Assembly: GCF_014647475.1 (NCBI RefSeq)
Contig: NZ_BMPG01000001.1
Location: forward strand, 372,001-436,000
Reading direction: 5' to 3'
DNA length: 64,000 bases
From: Halocalculus aciditolerans
GTDB taxonomy: Archaea; Halobacteriota; Halobacteria; Halobacteriales; Halobacteriaceae
The notes under the pieces are model-generated. The model saw only the letters and a program-made list of their open reading frames with translations. It ran no database searches and was not told the origin of the DNA. Positions 23,220-31,891 of this stretch are shown one piece after another (the first letter of the stretch is position 1; each line of letters begins with the position of its first letter). The translations under genes were made by a program, and so were the position numbers.

Positions 23220-23906
23220 ATGCGACGAGGGAGCGATGGAGACGATCCGCGGCCCTACGCTCACCTTGCAGACTCCCGTGAGACCGTCACCGAGCAGGAC
23301 GACGCCGCCCTTCGTACGGCAGTCTCCGAGGCGAGGCTGACGATCGACCACCAGATCGATTCGCTGGACGATATCGACACCAAGGCCGTTCGTCTCATTC
23401 GCGTCAACGTAATTCTCCTCGGTCTCATTCTCACGGCACTAAGCTTCGCCACCCGGTCGACATCTCTCTCCGTCACCGATTTCATCAACGTCCGATTCGG
23501 TGCCGGAATCACGCTCCTCCTCGGATCGACTGCCGTGGCCGCGCTGACGTACACCGCCTCGGACTACCGGGTCGGCCTCAGCGCTGAGAACATCGAACAG
23601 ATCCATTCACTCTCGCTCACGGACGAAGAACTCCAGCGAGTGCTCAGTAACAGCTATCGGGACTGGATCAAGCACAACGAAGGGACGAATATCCGAAACA
23701 CCCCTTGGATCACGCTCACCTTGTTCTTCTTGGTCGCGGCGATCACGTACCTCTCGCTCGGGTGTTATTACGCGATTGTCGGACCGCTCCCCGTCTGGGC
23801 CGACGCGCTCGTGATTCTCTCCCTCTGCGTCTTCCTCTTCGGGACGCAGTTCCACTCCCAACTTTCCGACTGGTGGGATGAAGTCACTCCCCTCCGCGAC
23901 CGGTGA
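23220..23906 (+). CDS. four-TM protein with DxKA-type first helix
   Basis: An unnamed 228-residue membrane protein. A charged N-terminal helix (about residues 28-55) leads through [20 protein letters not shown] into TM1, TM2 is at about 95-115, a cytoplasmic helical segment (about 125-165) follows, and TM3 and TM4 are at about 168-215. The DxKA entry to TM1 and the 2+2 helix layout recall the SLATT/PycTM-type effectors of nucleotide-signalling defence systems, but similarity is only by eye and no cyclase gene is nearby. Base composition is slightly less GC-rich than its neighbours. Confidence 0.65.
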   Translation: MRRGSDGDDPRPYAHLADSRETVTEQDDAALRTAVSEARLTIDHQIDSLDDIDTKAVRLIRVNVILLGLILTALSFATRSTSLSVTDFINVRFGAGITLLLGSTAVAALTYTASDYRVGLSAENIEQIHSLSLTDEELQRVLSNSYRDWIKHNEGTNIRNTPWITLTLFFLVAAITYLSLGCYYAIVGPLPVWADALVILSLCVFLFGTQFHSQLSDWWDEVTPLRDR

Positions 23907-23988
23907 AGCGCGGTGTCCGCTTCTCGCGTACCGCCCGTTTTTCCGTCCCGAAGCTATTTGCGGGAACAGGCCGTACGAGCCGATAGAG

Positions 23989-24099
23989 ATGGACTCAGAG
24001 AAACGATCCCGCGACCGGAAGAAAAAGATCGCGGAGCTGAGCTTCGACGGCCAGCGCGTGTCGAAAGGTCGTCGTCGGGACGATAGCGACGACGAGTAA
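23989..24099 (+). CDS. small charged protein, 36 residues
   Basis: A short frame beginning MDSEKRSRDRKKKIAELSFD and ending in an Asp-rich tail (RRDDSDDE). It is alternately basic and acidic with no hydrophobic core. It stops 6 bases before the convergent carS stop. The ATG at 23989 is chosen because upstream residues do not look coding. I believe similar tiny proteins exist in other haloarchaea, but cannot name a family. Confidence 0.5.
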   Translation: MDSEKRSRDRKKKIAELSFDGQRVSKGRRRDDSDDE

Positions 24100-24105
24100 G
24101 TCGTC

Positions 24106-24651
24106 CTACCACGGTTCTTCTTTGTAGCCGAGATAGTACGCGCCGACGTTGGTGGTGACGTGGAGGACGGGAGTGAGAACGAGGATGGCGAGGAGGACGG
24201 GGAGGGTGAAGGTGGCGGCGAACCACTCTGGGGCGCTGAGGGCGGTGAGGGCGAGGGCGACGACGACGAAGTCGAGCTGGTCGAGGAGGGGGAAGGACGC
24301 GCCGCGTTCGCGGCCGGTGCGTCGCTTGACGAAGGAGGCGAGGATGTCGCCGAGCATCGCGCCGGCGGGGAGGGCGACGACGGCGGCGAGCGGGAACCAG
24401 GGCAGTGAGACGCCGAGCGCGGCCGAGGCGGCGGGGCGGACGGCGTCGAGCGCGAGCGCGAGGAGCGCGCCGGCGGCGACGCCGACGGCGGTGCCGCGCC
24501 ACGTCTTCCCGTCGCCGAGGAGGCGTCGTCCGCCGAGCGTACGGCCGGCGTCGATGGGGCGGCCGCCGCCGGCGAGGACGGCGGCGTTGTTGGGGACGTA
24601 CGCCGGGAGCATCACCCACAACGCGGTGGCGACGACGGCGAGCGGATTCAT
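24106..24651 (-). CDS. carS: CDP-archaeol synthase
   Basis: Activates digeranylgeranylglyceryl phosphate with CTP, the step before polar head-group attachment in archaeal membrane lipid synthesis. The 181-residue protein has five hydrophobic segments and CarS hallmarks: [23 protein letters not shown] at the N-terminus (as [16 protein letters not shown], then GRPIDAG), [11 protein letters not shown] and the cytoplasmic [20 protein letters not shown] loop. The ATG at 24651 gives the normal length. Confidence 0.95.
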   Translation of the reverse strand: MNPLAVVATALWVMLPAYVPNNAAVLAGGGRPIDAGRTLGGRRLLGDGKTWRGTAVGVAAGALLALALDAVRPAASAALGVSLPWFPLAAVVALPAGAMLGDILASFVKRRTGRERGASFPLLDQLDFVVVALALTALSAPEWFAATFTLPVLLAILVLTPVLHVTTNVGAYYLGYKEEPW

Positions 24652-24835
24652 GTCCGGGGCGACGCGGCGGGCGGAAATAAAGGCGGGGAATCGCAGCGTT
24701 CCGGACGGGGCCGTCCGATGGGGTCGACGCTGCGGGTCGCGGAGCGCGAGGAACCCCCGTTCGCCGCGCGCGCCGTCCTCAGCTAGAAAAGCACTACACT
24801 GAAGCCCCCGGCCGCCGTCGGTTCCTATCAACTGA

Positions 24836-25426
24836 ATGTCCTCCTGGAAGCGTGACGTCGCGTCCGGCCTCATCGTCCTCGTCCCCATTCTCGTCACGCT
24901 CTACATCGTCTACTGGCTCTACCAGGCCATCGCGGGCCTGCCGTTCCTCGCGAACACGAACCTCCATCCGGCGACGCGCGTCCTCCTGACGCTCGTCATC
25001 TTCGTCCTCCTCGTGTTCGCCATCGGCTACCTCATGCGGACCGCGCTCGGCACGTTCGTCGAGGCGCAGATCGACGACCTCATCAACCGCCTCCCCGGGC
25101 TCCGCGTCGTCTACAACGCCTCGAAGATGGCGGTCGAAACCGCGCTCTCCGACGGCAGCGAGTTCCAGCGCCCCGTCAAGATCGAGACGTGGCCCGGCCA
25201 CCGCATGACCGCGTTCAAGACCGGGAAGACCACCGAGGACGGCCGCGAAGTCCTCTTCATCCCCACCAGCCCCAACATCACTACCGGCTTCGTCGTCGAA
25301 GTCGACCCCGACGACATCGTCGAGACCGACGAGAACGTCGAAGACGCCCTCACGCGCGTCCTCTCCGCCGGCTTCGGCGAGAGCGAACGCGACGTCGACG
25401 TTCAAGACGTCCTCGGCGACGAATAG
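24836..25426 (+). CDS. DUF502 family membrane protein
   Basis: A 196-residue protein with two N-terminal transmembrane helices (about residues 9-30, [20 protein letters not shown], and 48-68) and a soluble C-terminal domain with [15 protein letters not shown], the conserved core of DUF502. The function of the family is unknown to me. The acidic tail is haloarchaeal. It is divergent from carS over a 184-base spacer, which has nothing else that I can recognise. Confidence 0.85.
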   Translation: MSSWKRDVASGLIVLVPILVTLYIVYWLYQAIAGLPFLANTNLHPATRVLLTLVIFVLLVFAIGYLMRTALGTFVEAQIDDLINRLPGLRVVYNASKMAVETALSDGSEFQRPVKIETWPGHRMTAFKTGKTTEDGREVLFIPTSPNITTGFVVEVDPDDIVETDENVEDALTRVLSAGFGESERDVDVQDVLGDE

Positions 25427-25508
25427 AGCCGAGCTGACGATCTCTTGTCGCCCTGTCCTGTGGTTCCCGCGTACTTGATGCTCGGTTAGAGGCGGGCCTC
25501 GACTTCGA

Positions 25509-25640
25509 CGTCTCCGAACGCCCGCTCGCCCTCGGCGGTTCCGTGCGACATATCCGTCGCTGGCGCTCCGGATAGAGGTCTCACGGAACCGCCGACGACT
25601 CGCCCCCGCTCGATTTCCCAGCCAGGGTGGTCGTTCGAAC
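25509..25640 (-). repeat. dispersed repeat family R1, copy 3
   Basis: On the minus strand: GCAGTTCGAACGACCACC, GGGAAATCGAGCGGGGGCG, GAGTCGTCGGCGGTTCCGTG, AGACCTCTATCCGGAGC, GCGACGGATATGTC, then GAGCGGGCGTTCGGAGACG. It matches 20000-20130 block for block. It could encode a 21-residue peptide from an ATG at 25551 (stop at 25486). Confidence 0.7.
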
Positions 25641-25698
25641 TGCGGACCCTCGCCGGCTCGTCAATCCCCAGAAACGGCCGACTGAACGAACCGGTTTC

Positions 25699-25861
25699 GA
25701 GCGTTCGCGCGACGAGTGGCCCGGAGGGCCCGGTAGTCGCGCGATTCACTCGCCGCGAAGCGGCGAGGCCCGAGCGACCCCGGGAGTCCGCGCGAGCAAA
25801 GCGAGTGCGGGCAAGGAGGAGCGAAGCTCCGACTGAGCGGGGTCGCGACGGGCTTTTAGTG
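25699..25861 (+). repeat. dispersed repeat family R2, copy 2
   Basis: Matches 2621-2730 from GAGCGTTCGCG through GCGATTCACTCGC-hairpin-GCGAGGCCCGAGCGACCCC to the common end GGGTCGCGACGGGCTTTTAG, but the last hairpin is longer here by about 50 bases. It lies between the convergent DUF502 and ilvE genes. Confidence 0.75.
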
Positions 25862-25864
25862 ACG

Positions 25865-25909
25865 GTTTTTATCGAGCGAGTCGCGAAGCGACTCGCTTGC
25901 AGTAAAAAC
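25865..25909. terminator. probable bidirectional terminator, 3' of ilvE
   Basis: Outer stem GTTTTTA (25865-25871)/TAAAAAC (25903-25909) encloses GCGAGTCGC (25876-25884)-GAA-GCGACTCGC (25888-25896). It begins two bases after the ilvE stop codon and gives a T-run on both strands. Confidence 0.7.
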
Positions 25910-25911
25910 GT

Positions 25912-26859
25912 TCAGAGGTAGGTGAACCAGTCGTCGTGGGCGTCGGTTTCGCGTTCGACGAGGTCGAAGAAGGCCTGTTGGAGGTCTTCGGTGACGGGGC
26001 CGCGGGTGCCTTCGCCGATAGTGACGTTGTCGACCTGCTTGATGGGGGTGACTTCGGCGGCACTACCGGTAAAGAAGAGCTCGTCGGCGGTGTTGAGCTG
26101 GCCGCGGGAGATGGAGACGTTGTCGTGGACCTCGTAGCCGCGTTCTTCGGCGAGGGTGATGACGGCGTCGCGCGTGATGCCGTCGAGGATGGACTCGCTG
26201 AGGCCGGGGGTGTAGATTTCGCCGTCGTTGACCATGAAGATGTTCTCGCCCGGGCCTTCGGCGACGTTCCCTTCCTTGTTCAGGACGATGGCTTCCTGGT
26301 AGCCGTTGCGGCGGGCTTCCTCGCCGGCGAGGAGGCTGTTGACGTAGAGACCGGTGGTCTTGGCGTTCGTCGGAATCTGACTGGAGGCGTGTTTCCGCCA
26401 GCTGGAGACCATGACGTCGATGCCGTTCTTGAGGGCGTCCTCGCCGAGGTACGCGCCCCACGGCCACGCGGCGATGGTGACGTCGGTCGGGCAGTCGCCG
26501 GGGGAGACGCCGAGGCTCTTGTAGCCGTAGTAGGCGATGGGCCGGATGTAGCAGGACTTGAGGTCGTTCCGCCGCACGGTCTCCAGGGTCGCCTCAGTGA
26601 GTTCTTCGCGGGAGAACGGAATCTCCATGTCGTAGGGCTTCGCGGACTGGAAGAACCGGTCGAGGTGGTCCTCCCAGCGGAAGATGGCGGTGCCTTCCTG
26701 GGTGTCGTAGGCGCGGACGCCCTCGAAGATTCCCGTCCCGTAGTGGAGGCCGTGCGAGAGGACGTGGACGTTCGCGTCGTCCCAGTCGACGAACTCGCCG
26801 TTCATCCAGATGGTGTCGAGGGAGTCGCGCTCCGCCCGCATCTCGTCGAATCCTGGCAT
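25912..26859 (-). CDS. ilvE: branched-chain amino acid aminotransferase
   Basis: Catalyses the last step of valine, leucine and isoleucine synthesis, and their first breakdown step, with PLP. The 315-residue class IV aminotransferase has the IWMNGEFVDWDDANVHVLSHGLHYG opening (split: IWMNGEFVDWDD, ANVHVLSHGLHYGTG), the TTGLYVNSLLAGEEARRNGY stretch with the PLP-lysine context, EGPGENIFMV and FFTGSAAEVTPI. A TTAAG promoter element at about 26884-26888 is 26 bases before the ATG, so the mRNA should be leaderless. Confidence 0.95.
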   Translation of the reverse strand: MPGFDEMRAERDSLDTIWMNGEFVDWDDANVHVLSHGLHYGTGIFEGVRAYDTQEGTAIFRWEDHLDRFFQSAKPYDMEIPFSREELTEATLETVRRNDLKSCYIRPIAYYGYKSLGVSPGDCPTDVTIAAWPWGAYLGEDALKNGIDVMVSSWRKHASSQIPTNAKTTGLYVNSLLAGEEARRNGYQEAIVLNKEGNVAEGPGENIFMVNDGEIYTPGLSESILDGITRDAVITLAEERGYEVHDNVSISRGQLNTADELFFTGSAAEVTPIKQVDNVTIGEGTRGPVTEDLQQAFFDLVERETDAHDDWFTYL

Positions 26860-27135
26860 ACGACTACGTTAACCGAATCGGTCCTTAACGATTTCCGTCC
26901 GGCTGCGCTCCTCAGTGACTGGTCCGTTTTCACTGCGTCTCCCGTCGTCGACGACGCCTCGAAAGCCCCTCGCAGCGTCGCGAGCCCCTTTCGGTCCCGC
27001 CCGGAGTGGCCGGACGATTGCGCTGGTTCGTCGGCGGTGTCGGCCTTGGTTCGCCGGCGGCGTCGTCGCTGTCGCTCGTCGAGAACTTGTGGGCGAGGCG
27101 CGTGGTGGCGTGGTCCGCTGGAGAAGCGAGCGTGG
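26860..27135. other. 276-base intergenic region, ilvE promoter side
   Basis: Apart from the ilvE promoter (GTTAAGGAC on the minus strand at 26881-26889, which forms a loose inverted repeat with GTTAAC near 26868) I see no gene, repeat or RNA here. It is GC-rich and lies downstream of ribB. Confidence 0.5.
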
Positions 27136-27795
27136 TCAGGCGAGGGCGGCTTTGAGTTCGGTGCCGGTGACGTAGACGAGGCCGTGGCGGTCGGCGTAGG
27201 CGGCGGCGTCGTCGGGGGAGAGCGCCGCGCCGGTCTCGTCGTCGAGCATCTCGCAGACGACGGCGGCGGGGGCGCGGCCGGCGGCGCGAGCGAGGGCGAC
27301 GCCGTACTCGGTGTGGCCGTCGCGGTCGGCGAGGAGGCCGGGGGCGGCGCGGAGGAGGAAGACGTGGCCGGGCGTCCGGAACTCGGCGGCGAAGTCGGTC
27401 GCGTCGGGGGTTTCGGCGGCGCGCGCGACCTCGGTGATGGTGAGCGCGCGGTCCTCGTCGGTGATCCCCGTGTAGGTGTCGCGGTGGTTGACGGGGAGGC
27501 TGAAGGAGGCGCGGTCGTCGTATTCGAGGTCGCCGCTCTCGCTCGCGGGGTGGTCGAGGCTCTCTTGGAGGAAGGGGAGGCCGAAGGCGTCGGCGATGTC
27601 GTCGCTGAGCGCGACGCAGATGAGGCCGCCGGCGTCGTTCCGGAGGCGCGCGACGTCGCCGGGGGTGACGGCGTCGGCGGGGTAGATGAGGTCGACTTCG
27701 CCCTCGCGGTCGTCGGCGTCGTAGACGAGCACGGGCTTCCCGTCGCGGAAGGCGGCGATGGCGTCGGCGGCGGCGGTGGATTCGCTGGCCGCCAC
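27136..27795 (-). CDS. ribB: 3,4-dihydroxy-2-butanone 4-phosphate synthase
   Basis: Converts ribulose 5-phosphate to the four-carbon precursor of riboflavin. The 219-residue protein carries the DADDREGEVDLIYPADAVTP motif with the acidic metal- and phosphate-binding residues, NDAGGLICVAL, and the C-terminal TEYGVALARAAGRAPAAVVCE stretch. There is no GTP cyclohydrolase II fusion, as expected for archaea. It starts two bases after the rbkR stop, so the pair forms an operon. Confidence 0.95.
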   Translation of the reverse strand: MAASESTAAADAIAAFRDGKPVLVYDADDREGEVDLIYPADAVTPGDVARLRNDAGGLICVALSDDIADAFGLPFLQESLDHPASESGDLEYDDRASFSLPVNHRDTYTGITDEDRALTITEVARAAETPDATDFAAEFRTPGHVFLLRAAPGLLADRDGHTEYGVALARAAGRAPAAVVCEMLDDETGAALSPDDAAAYADRHGLVYVTGTELKAALA

Positions 27796-27797
27796 GG

Positions 27798-28508
27798 CTA
27801 GTCCTCCCGCGGGGTGACGCGCACGGCGACGGTGTCGTCGTCGACGAGGCCGAGTTCGTCGCGGAGTTTCTCGGGCGCGATGATTTCGAGTTTGCTCTCG
27901 TCGTGGTGGGTGCGGTCGGGGACGATGACGTGTGCGGGCGCGAACGCATCGCCTTCGGTGTTCTCGACCGTGCAGGGGTAGCAGGACGCCGAGCCGTAGG
28001 TGCGTTCTTCGTCCTCCCAGGCGTCGATGGGGACGGCGTCGAGGCGCTCCATCGCGGCGCGCTCCCGCCGGCTTTGCTCCGTTAGTTCGACGTTCAGCGT
28101 GCCGGGATAGGGGTCGTAGCCGAGTTTCTCGTTGAACTGGCGGTTGTAGCCGGAGAGGCTGATGTAGTGTCGGCCTTCGCCCATCCCGCCCGTGACGGTT
28201 CCGTGGAGGGTGACGTCGGTCGGGCCGTCGAAGATGCGGCGGTAGTCCTCGTACTCGTGTTGGAGGGCGCGTTCGCCGGCGTCAGTGATGTCGACGAGCT
28301 GGCCGTCGGTGACGAGGTCGCGTTCGACGAACCCGGCGTCCTCCAGCGCTTGGAGGCGGCGCGAGGCGGTCTGGTTCGAGGCGTCGAGGCGGCCGGCGAG
28401 GTCGGAGCAGGAGACTTTCACTTCGCCGCGGAGGCCGCCGTCGAGCGCGAGCAGTTTGAGGACGGCGAGTTCGTCGTACCCGACGTCGGCGTCCATGCGC
28501 TGAGCCAT
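27798..28508 (-). CDS. rbkR: RbkR: HTH regulator fused to CTP-dependent riboflavin kinase
   Basis: A bifunctional 236-residue protein. Residues 1-95 are a winged HTH ([30 protein letters not shown], shown here as [19 protein letters not shown]), and residues 100-232 are the DUF120 riboflavin kinase with [19 protein letters not shown] and YPGTLNVEL. The archaeal enzyme uses CTP to make FMN, and the fusion is known to regulate riboflavin genes. Co-transcription with ribB suggests autoregulation of the operon. Confidence 0.93.
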   Translation of the reverse strand: MAQRMDADVGYDELAVLKLLALDGGLRGEVKVSCSDLAGRLDASNQTASRRLQALEDAGFVERDLVTDGQLVDITDAGERALQHEYEDYRRIFDGPTDVTLHGTVTGGMGEGRHYISLSGYNRQFNEKLGYDPYPGTLNVELTEQSRRERAAMERLDAVPIDAWEDEERTYGSASCYPCTVENTEGDAFAPAHVIVPDRTHHDESKLEIIAPEKLRDELGLVDDDTVAVRVTPRED

Positions 28509-28560
28509 ACTGGGAGAATTCTCGGCCCGCGCCCATAACCCTACCGGAAATGATAACCAT
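28509..28560 (-). promoter_or_regulatory. rbkR-ribB promoter
   Basis: Two direct repeats GGTTAT occur on the minus strand at 28535-28540 and 28553-28558, 18 bases apart. The nearer one is at TATA distance from the ATG at 28508; the pair may include an RbkR operator, which is inference. Confidence 0.35.
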
Positions 28561-28586
28561 CCCAGAAACGGAAACGATTGCCTCGG

Positions 28587-29528
28587 CTACGCCCAGAACT
28601 CCGAGTCCGGCCGGAGCTTCGGCACCCACGTGTCCTCGGTCTTCGAGAGCAAGGAGACCCGAGAGGCCTCCTGCGTGAACCGGTGGTCGAACCCGTCCAT
28701 GTATTCTTGCACGTCGCTCGCGAATTCGTCGACGCGCTCCGGCGACGGCATCGACTCCCGGCTCAACCGCCCCCGCGAGTGCCCGACGTGCATGTACCCC
28801 TTCATCTCGACGAAGTCCGGGTCCGCGCGCTCGTAGAAGCCCGCGTACCAGTCCGGATTTCTCATATTTTCGCCCTCGACGAGCGTCGTCCGCAACACCG
28901 TCCGCGTCTCCTCCTTCCCGTGCAGGACGTCCATCGTCTCCACGAGGTTCTCCCACGCGTCGTCCTCCATCGCCCCGACGACGTCGTCGAACGTCGCGCG
29001 CTCCGGCGCATCCACAGAGACGTAGAGCTGCGTCGGGTCACACTCTCGCAGGACTTCCGGACGTGTTCCGTTCGACACGAGGAACGTCGTGAGCCCGCGG
29101 TCGTGGAAGGCCTCTAGGAGTTCGGGGAGGTAGGGGTAGAGCGTGGGTTCGCCGTCGAGGCTGATGGCGACGTGCCGGGGCTCCATCGCCTCCTCGAAGC
29201 GTTCGCGGGGGACCTCGTCGTTTCCGCCGAACCCCGAGAGGAGTTTCTTCTGGAGCTCGATGGAGGCGTCGACGACGGCCTCCGGGTCGTCCCACTCGAC
29301 GCCGTCGAGCTCGTAGGCGTGGCCGTTGTGGTCCCGCCAGCAGAACACGCAGCGCTCGTTGCACCGAACGACGGGCGTCATCTGGATGCACTGGTGCGAC
29401 CGGATGCCGTACCAGGCGTGTTTGTAGCAGGTGCCCTCGCCGCGGAGCGCGTTCGCCGTCCACCCGCACGTCTGCGCTGCCGTATGTCCCTCGTGGTGGT
29501 AGTTCGGCGAGTCGACCTGCTGTGGCAT
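28587..29528 (-). CDS. taw1: tRNA 4-demethylwyosine synthase (TYW1/Taw1)
   Basis: Radical-SAM enzyme that builds the tricyclic wyosine core on G37 of tRNA-Phe. The 313-residue protein has the cluster-binding motif RCNERCVFCW (Cys56, Cys60, Cys63; CxxxCxxC), additional N-terminal cysteines (Cys21, Cys34, Cys47) that bind the second cluster in this family, and HVAISLDGEPTLYPYLPELL. It lacks the flavodoxin domain of the eukaryotic enzyme, as normal for archaea. The ATG at 29528 is used. Confidence 0.95.
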   Translation of the reverse strand: MPQQVDSPNYHHEGHTAAQTCGWTANALRGEGTCYKHAWYGIRSHQCIQMTPVVRCNERCVFCWRDHNGHAYELDGVEWDDPEAVVDASIELQKKLLSGFGGNDEVPRERFEEAMEPRHVAISLDGEPTLYPYLPELLEAFHDRGLTTFLVSNGTRPEVLRECDPTQLYVSVDAPERATFDDVVGAMEDDAWENLVETMDVLHGKEETRTVLRTTLVEGENMRNPDWYAGFYERADPDFVEMKGYMHVGHSRGRLSRESMPSPERVDEFASDVQEYMDGFDHRFTQEASRVSLLSKTEDTWVPKLRPDSEFWA

Positions 29529-29622
29529 ACCGCGTAGAAGGGGCGCGGAGAAGGAAAAACGTGGCGTCACGCGCCGCCGCGCGTCGGGTGGCTTTACGGC
29601 GCTCTGTGCCCACAGTCCAGCT

Positions 29623-30522
29623 ATGACCGCGCCCACCGTCGTCACGCTCCTGCCGTCCGCGACGGAAACCGCCTACGCGCTCGGCGTCGAACCCGCCGCC
29701 GTCAGCCACGAATGCACCTACCCGCCCGCGGCCGCCGACCGCCCGCGCGCCACCGCCTGCCGCGTCGACCCGAATGCCGACTCCGAGACCATCAACGCCC
29801 AGCTCGACGCCGACGACCCCATCTACGAGGTCCACGAGGACGTCCTCGAACGCGTCGACCCCGACCTCGTCGTCACGCAGGGCGTCTGCGACGTCTGCGC
29901 CGTCGACTCGGCGTTCGTCGCCGACGCCGTCGCCGCCCTCGACCTCGACTGCGAGCTACTCACGACCGACTCGCACTCGCTCGACGGCGTGCTCGACGAC
30001 GTCGAACGCATCGGCACCGCGCTCGGACGAGAACGGAAGGCCGCCGACCTCGTCGCCGACCTCGACGCCCGCGTCGAGCGCGTCCGCGACGCCACGCGCG
30101 ACCTCGACGAGCGGCGGTGTCTCGTCCTCGACTGGATGACGCCGCCGATGGTCGCCGGCCACTGGGTCCCCGAACTCGTCGACCTCGCCGGCGGCGAGTA
30201 CGGCATCACCGACGCCGGCGCGTACAGCGGCCCCGAGGACTTCCAGGACATCGTGGACTTCGACCCCGAGACGCTCGTCGTCGCGCCCTGCGGCTACTCG
30301 CCCGCGCACACGCGCCGCGACCTCGACGAACTCCGCGAACGCGACGGCTGGGACGACATCACCGCCGTGCAGGAAGACGACGTGCACGTGATGGACGGCG
30401 ACGTGTTGAACTGCCCGAGCCCCCGCCTCGTCGACGCGCTGGAAGACCTCGCCGGAATCCTCCATCCGGACGCTCTCGACGACGAGGGACGCTCGCGCCG
30501 CACGCCGGCCGCTAGTCGCTGA
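29623..30522 (+). CDS. BtuF-like cobalamin-binding protein without signal peptide
   Basis: A 299-residue periplasmic-binding-protein fold of the BtuF/FhuD class (VVTLLPSATETAYALGVEPA, then VTQGVCDVCAVDSAF and GHWVPELVDLAGGEYGI). There is no signal peptide or lipobox, so it is probably cytoplasmic and not the external receptor of an ABC importer. The two close cysteines are typical of this subgroup. No BtuCD genes are nearby. The 3' end overlaps the convergent surface-protein gene by 11 bases. Confidence 0.82.
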   Translation: MTAPTVVTLLPSATETAYALGVEPAAVSHECTYPPAAADRPRATACRVDPNADSETINAQLDADDPIYEVHEDVLERVDPDLVVTQGVCDVCAVDSAFVADAVAALDLDCELLTTDSHSLDGVLDDVERIGTALGRERKAADLVADLDARVERVRDATRDLDERRCLVLDWMTPPMVAGHWVPELVDLAGGEYGITDAGAYSGPEDFQDIVDFDPETLVVAPCGYSPAHTRRDLDELRERDGWDDITAVQEDDVHVMDGDVLNCPSPRLVDALEDLAGILHPDALDDEGRSRRTPAASR

Positions 30523-31819
30523 CGATTCGGCGGCGGAGTGCCACGGCCACGGCGGCGACGGCGACGAGCAGGAGGGCCGCGCTGACTCCGACGGCGGCGG
30601 CGGACCAGATGAGCGACGAACCCATGTTTTCGTCTCCGACGCCCGTCGTCTGCGCGCCGATGGTCGGCGTGGCGGTCTCCGCGACGAGCGCGCCGTTCCG
30701 CGCGTACGGCTCGTCGGCGTCGGGGTCGAAGTCGCCGTTCCCGTTCGTGTCGTTGTAGGCGACGACGCGGAGCGTCGTCTCGCCCGCGAGCCCGTCGGGC
30801 AGGTCGATGCGGACGCCGCCGTCGGTCTCGATGGGGTCGTCCGGCGCGACGAGCGCGCTGTGCCCGAGCCGGGTGCCGTTTTGCTCGGCGACGAAGAACG
30901 CGTGCGCACCGACCGGCGCGCGGTAGGAGACGTCGAGTTCGCCCGCGACGGGCGCGGTGTCGGCGACGGATTCGATGGTCGGCACGGCGCGCTCGACGTC
31001 GACTGTCGCGGTGTCCGTCGCGGCGTCCGGCGACCGCGGGTTCACGGCGACGGAGAGCGTTCGACTGCCGACGCGGCCGGGCGTCCGGCCGGGGAGCGAC
31101 ACGACGGCGTAGTCGTTCTCGGCGAGGGCGTACGAGCGGTCGAGGTCGATTACGGCGACGCCGCTCCCGGTCGTGGTGACGTTCGCCACGGGCGCGCGAG
31201 TCAGGTTCCCACTGATGCTCAGGTTCACGCTGGCGGCTCGTCCGTCGATGCGGAGTCCGGTGTGGCGCGCGTCTATCGCCAGCGCGGACACCGTGAGCGG
31301 GCCGGACGCCGGAACCGTCACCCGGTAGGTGGTGGTGACGTTCCGCGTGGCCGGCGTGGCTCCCGCCGCGACGTTCCCGAGCGCGGGGTCGTCGCCGGCG
31401 AAGAAGAACGTTCGCGTCGCGTTCGTCGCGAGCCGCCGGTCGGCCGCCGGGTCGAAGGCGCGGTCGCCGTCGTCCACGTACGCGGTCACGGTGAGCGTGC
31501 GGAGGCCGGCGAGGTCGTCGACGGGGACGCGGCGGCCGTCGACGGCGCTCCCGGCGCGCGTCTCGACCGGGCCGGTGTGCCCGACGAACGCGCCGTCGGC
31601 GTCCCGGAGCGCGAAGAACACGGTCGCGTTCGCCTGCGCGCTGTAGCCGACGCGTATCGTCGGGTCGCGGCCGTGTTCGACCGGCGACGAGACGGTGTGG
31701 AAACCGAGGCCGCTCACGGCCTCGACGTCCTCGCTGGCTCCCGAGCCGGCGGCGACGCCCGGCGCTGCACCGGCCGCGAACGCGACGCAGACGACGACCG
31801 CGAGGAGGGTGCGACGCAT
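30512..31819 (-). CDS. secreted surface protein, signal peptide and C-terminal TM anchor
   Basis: A 435-residue exported protein. Residues 1-24 are a signal peptide (RRTLLAVVVCVAFAAGAAPG). Two similar beta domains follow (about 40-140 and 290-385), each with a VGYSAQANATVFFALRDADG-like strand and a DxDGDxxFDP-like turn, resembling the haloarchaeal DUF7282 domain (number from memory). A C-terminal helix (about 405-428) before RRRIVSD anchors it in the membrane. The protein is rich in NxT/NxS sequons, so it is probably N-glycosylated. Confidence 0.75.
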   Translation of the reverse strand: MRRTLLAVVVCVAFAAGAAPGVAAGSGASEDVEAVSGLGFHTVSSPVEHGRDPTIRVGYSAQANATVFFALRDADGAFVGHTGPVETRAGSAVDGRRVPVDDLAGLRTLTVTAYVDDGDRAFDPAADRRLATNATRTFFFAGDDPALGNVAAGATPATRNVTTTYRVTVPASGPLTVSALAIDARHTGLRIDGRAASVNLSISGNLTRAPVANVTTTGSGVAVIDLDRSYALAENDYAVVSLPGRTPGRVGSRTLSVAVNPRSPDAATDTATVDVERAVPTIESVADTAPVAGELDVSYRAPVGAHAFFVAEQNGTRLGHSALVAPDDPIETDGGVRIDLPDGLAGETTLRVVAYNDTNGNGDFDPDADEPYARNGALVAETATPTIGAQTTGVGDENMGSSLIWSAAAVGVSAALLLVAVAAVAVALRRRIVSD

Positions 31820-31891
31820 ACCGGACCGTATCTCTCTCGTGGTATGTGCCTTCGGGGTAGTTTCAACTCGCTGTAGACCGAAGCGTCGCGT

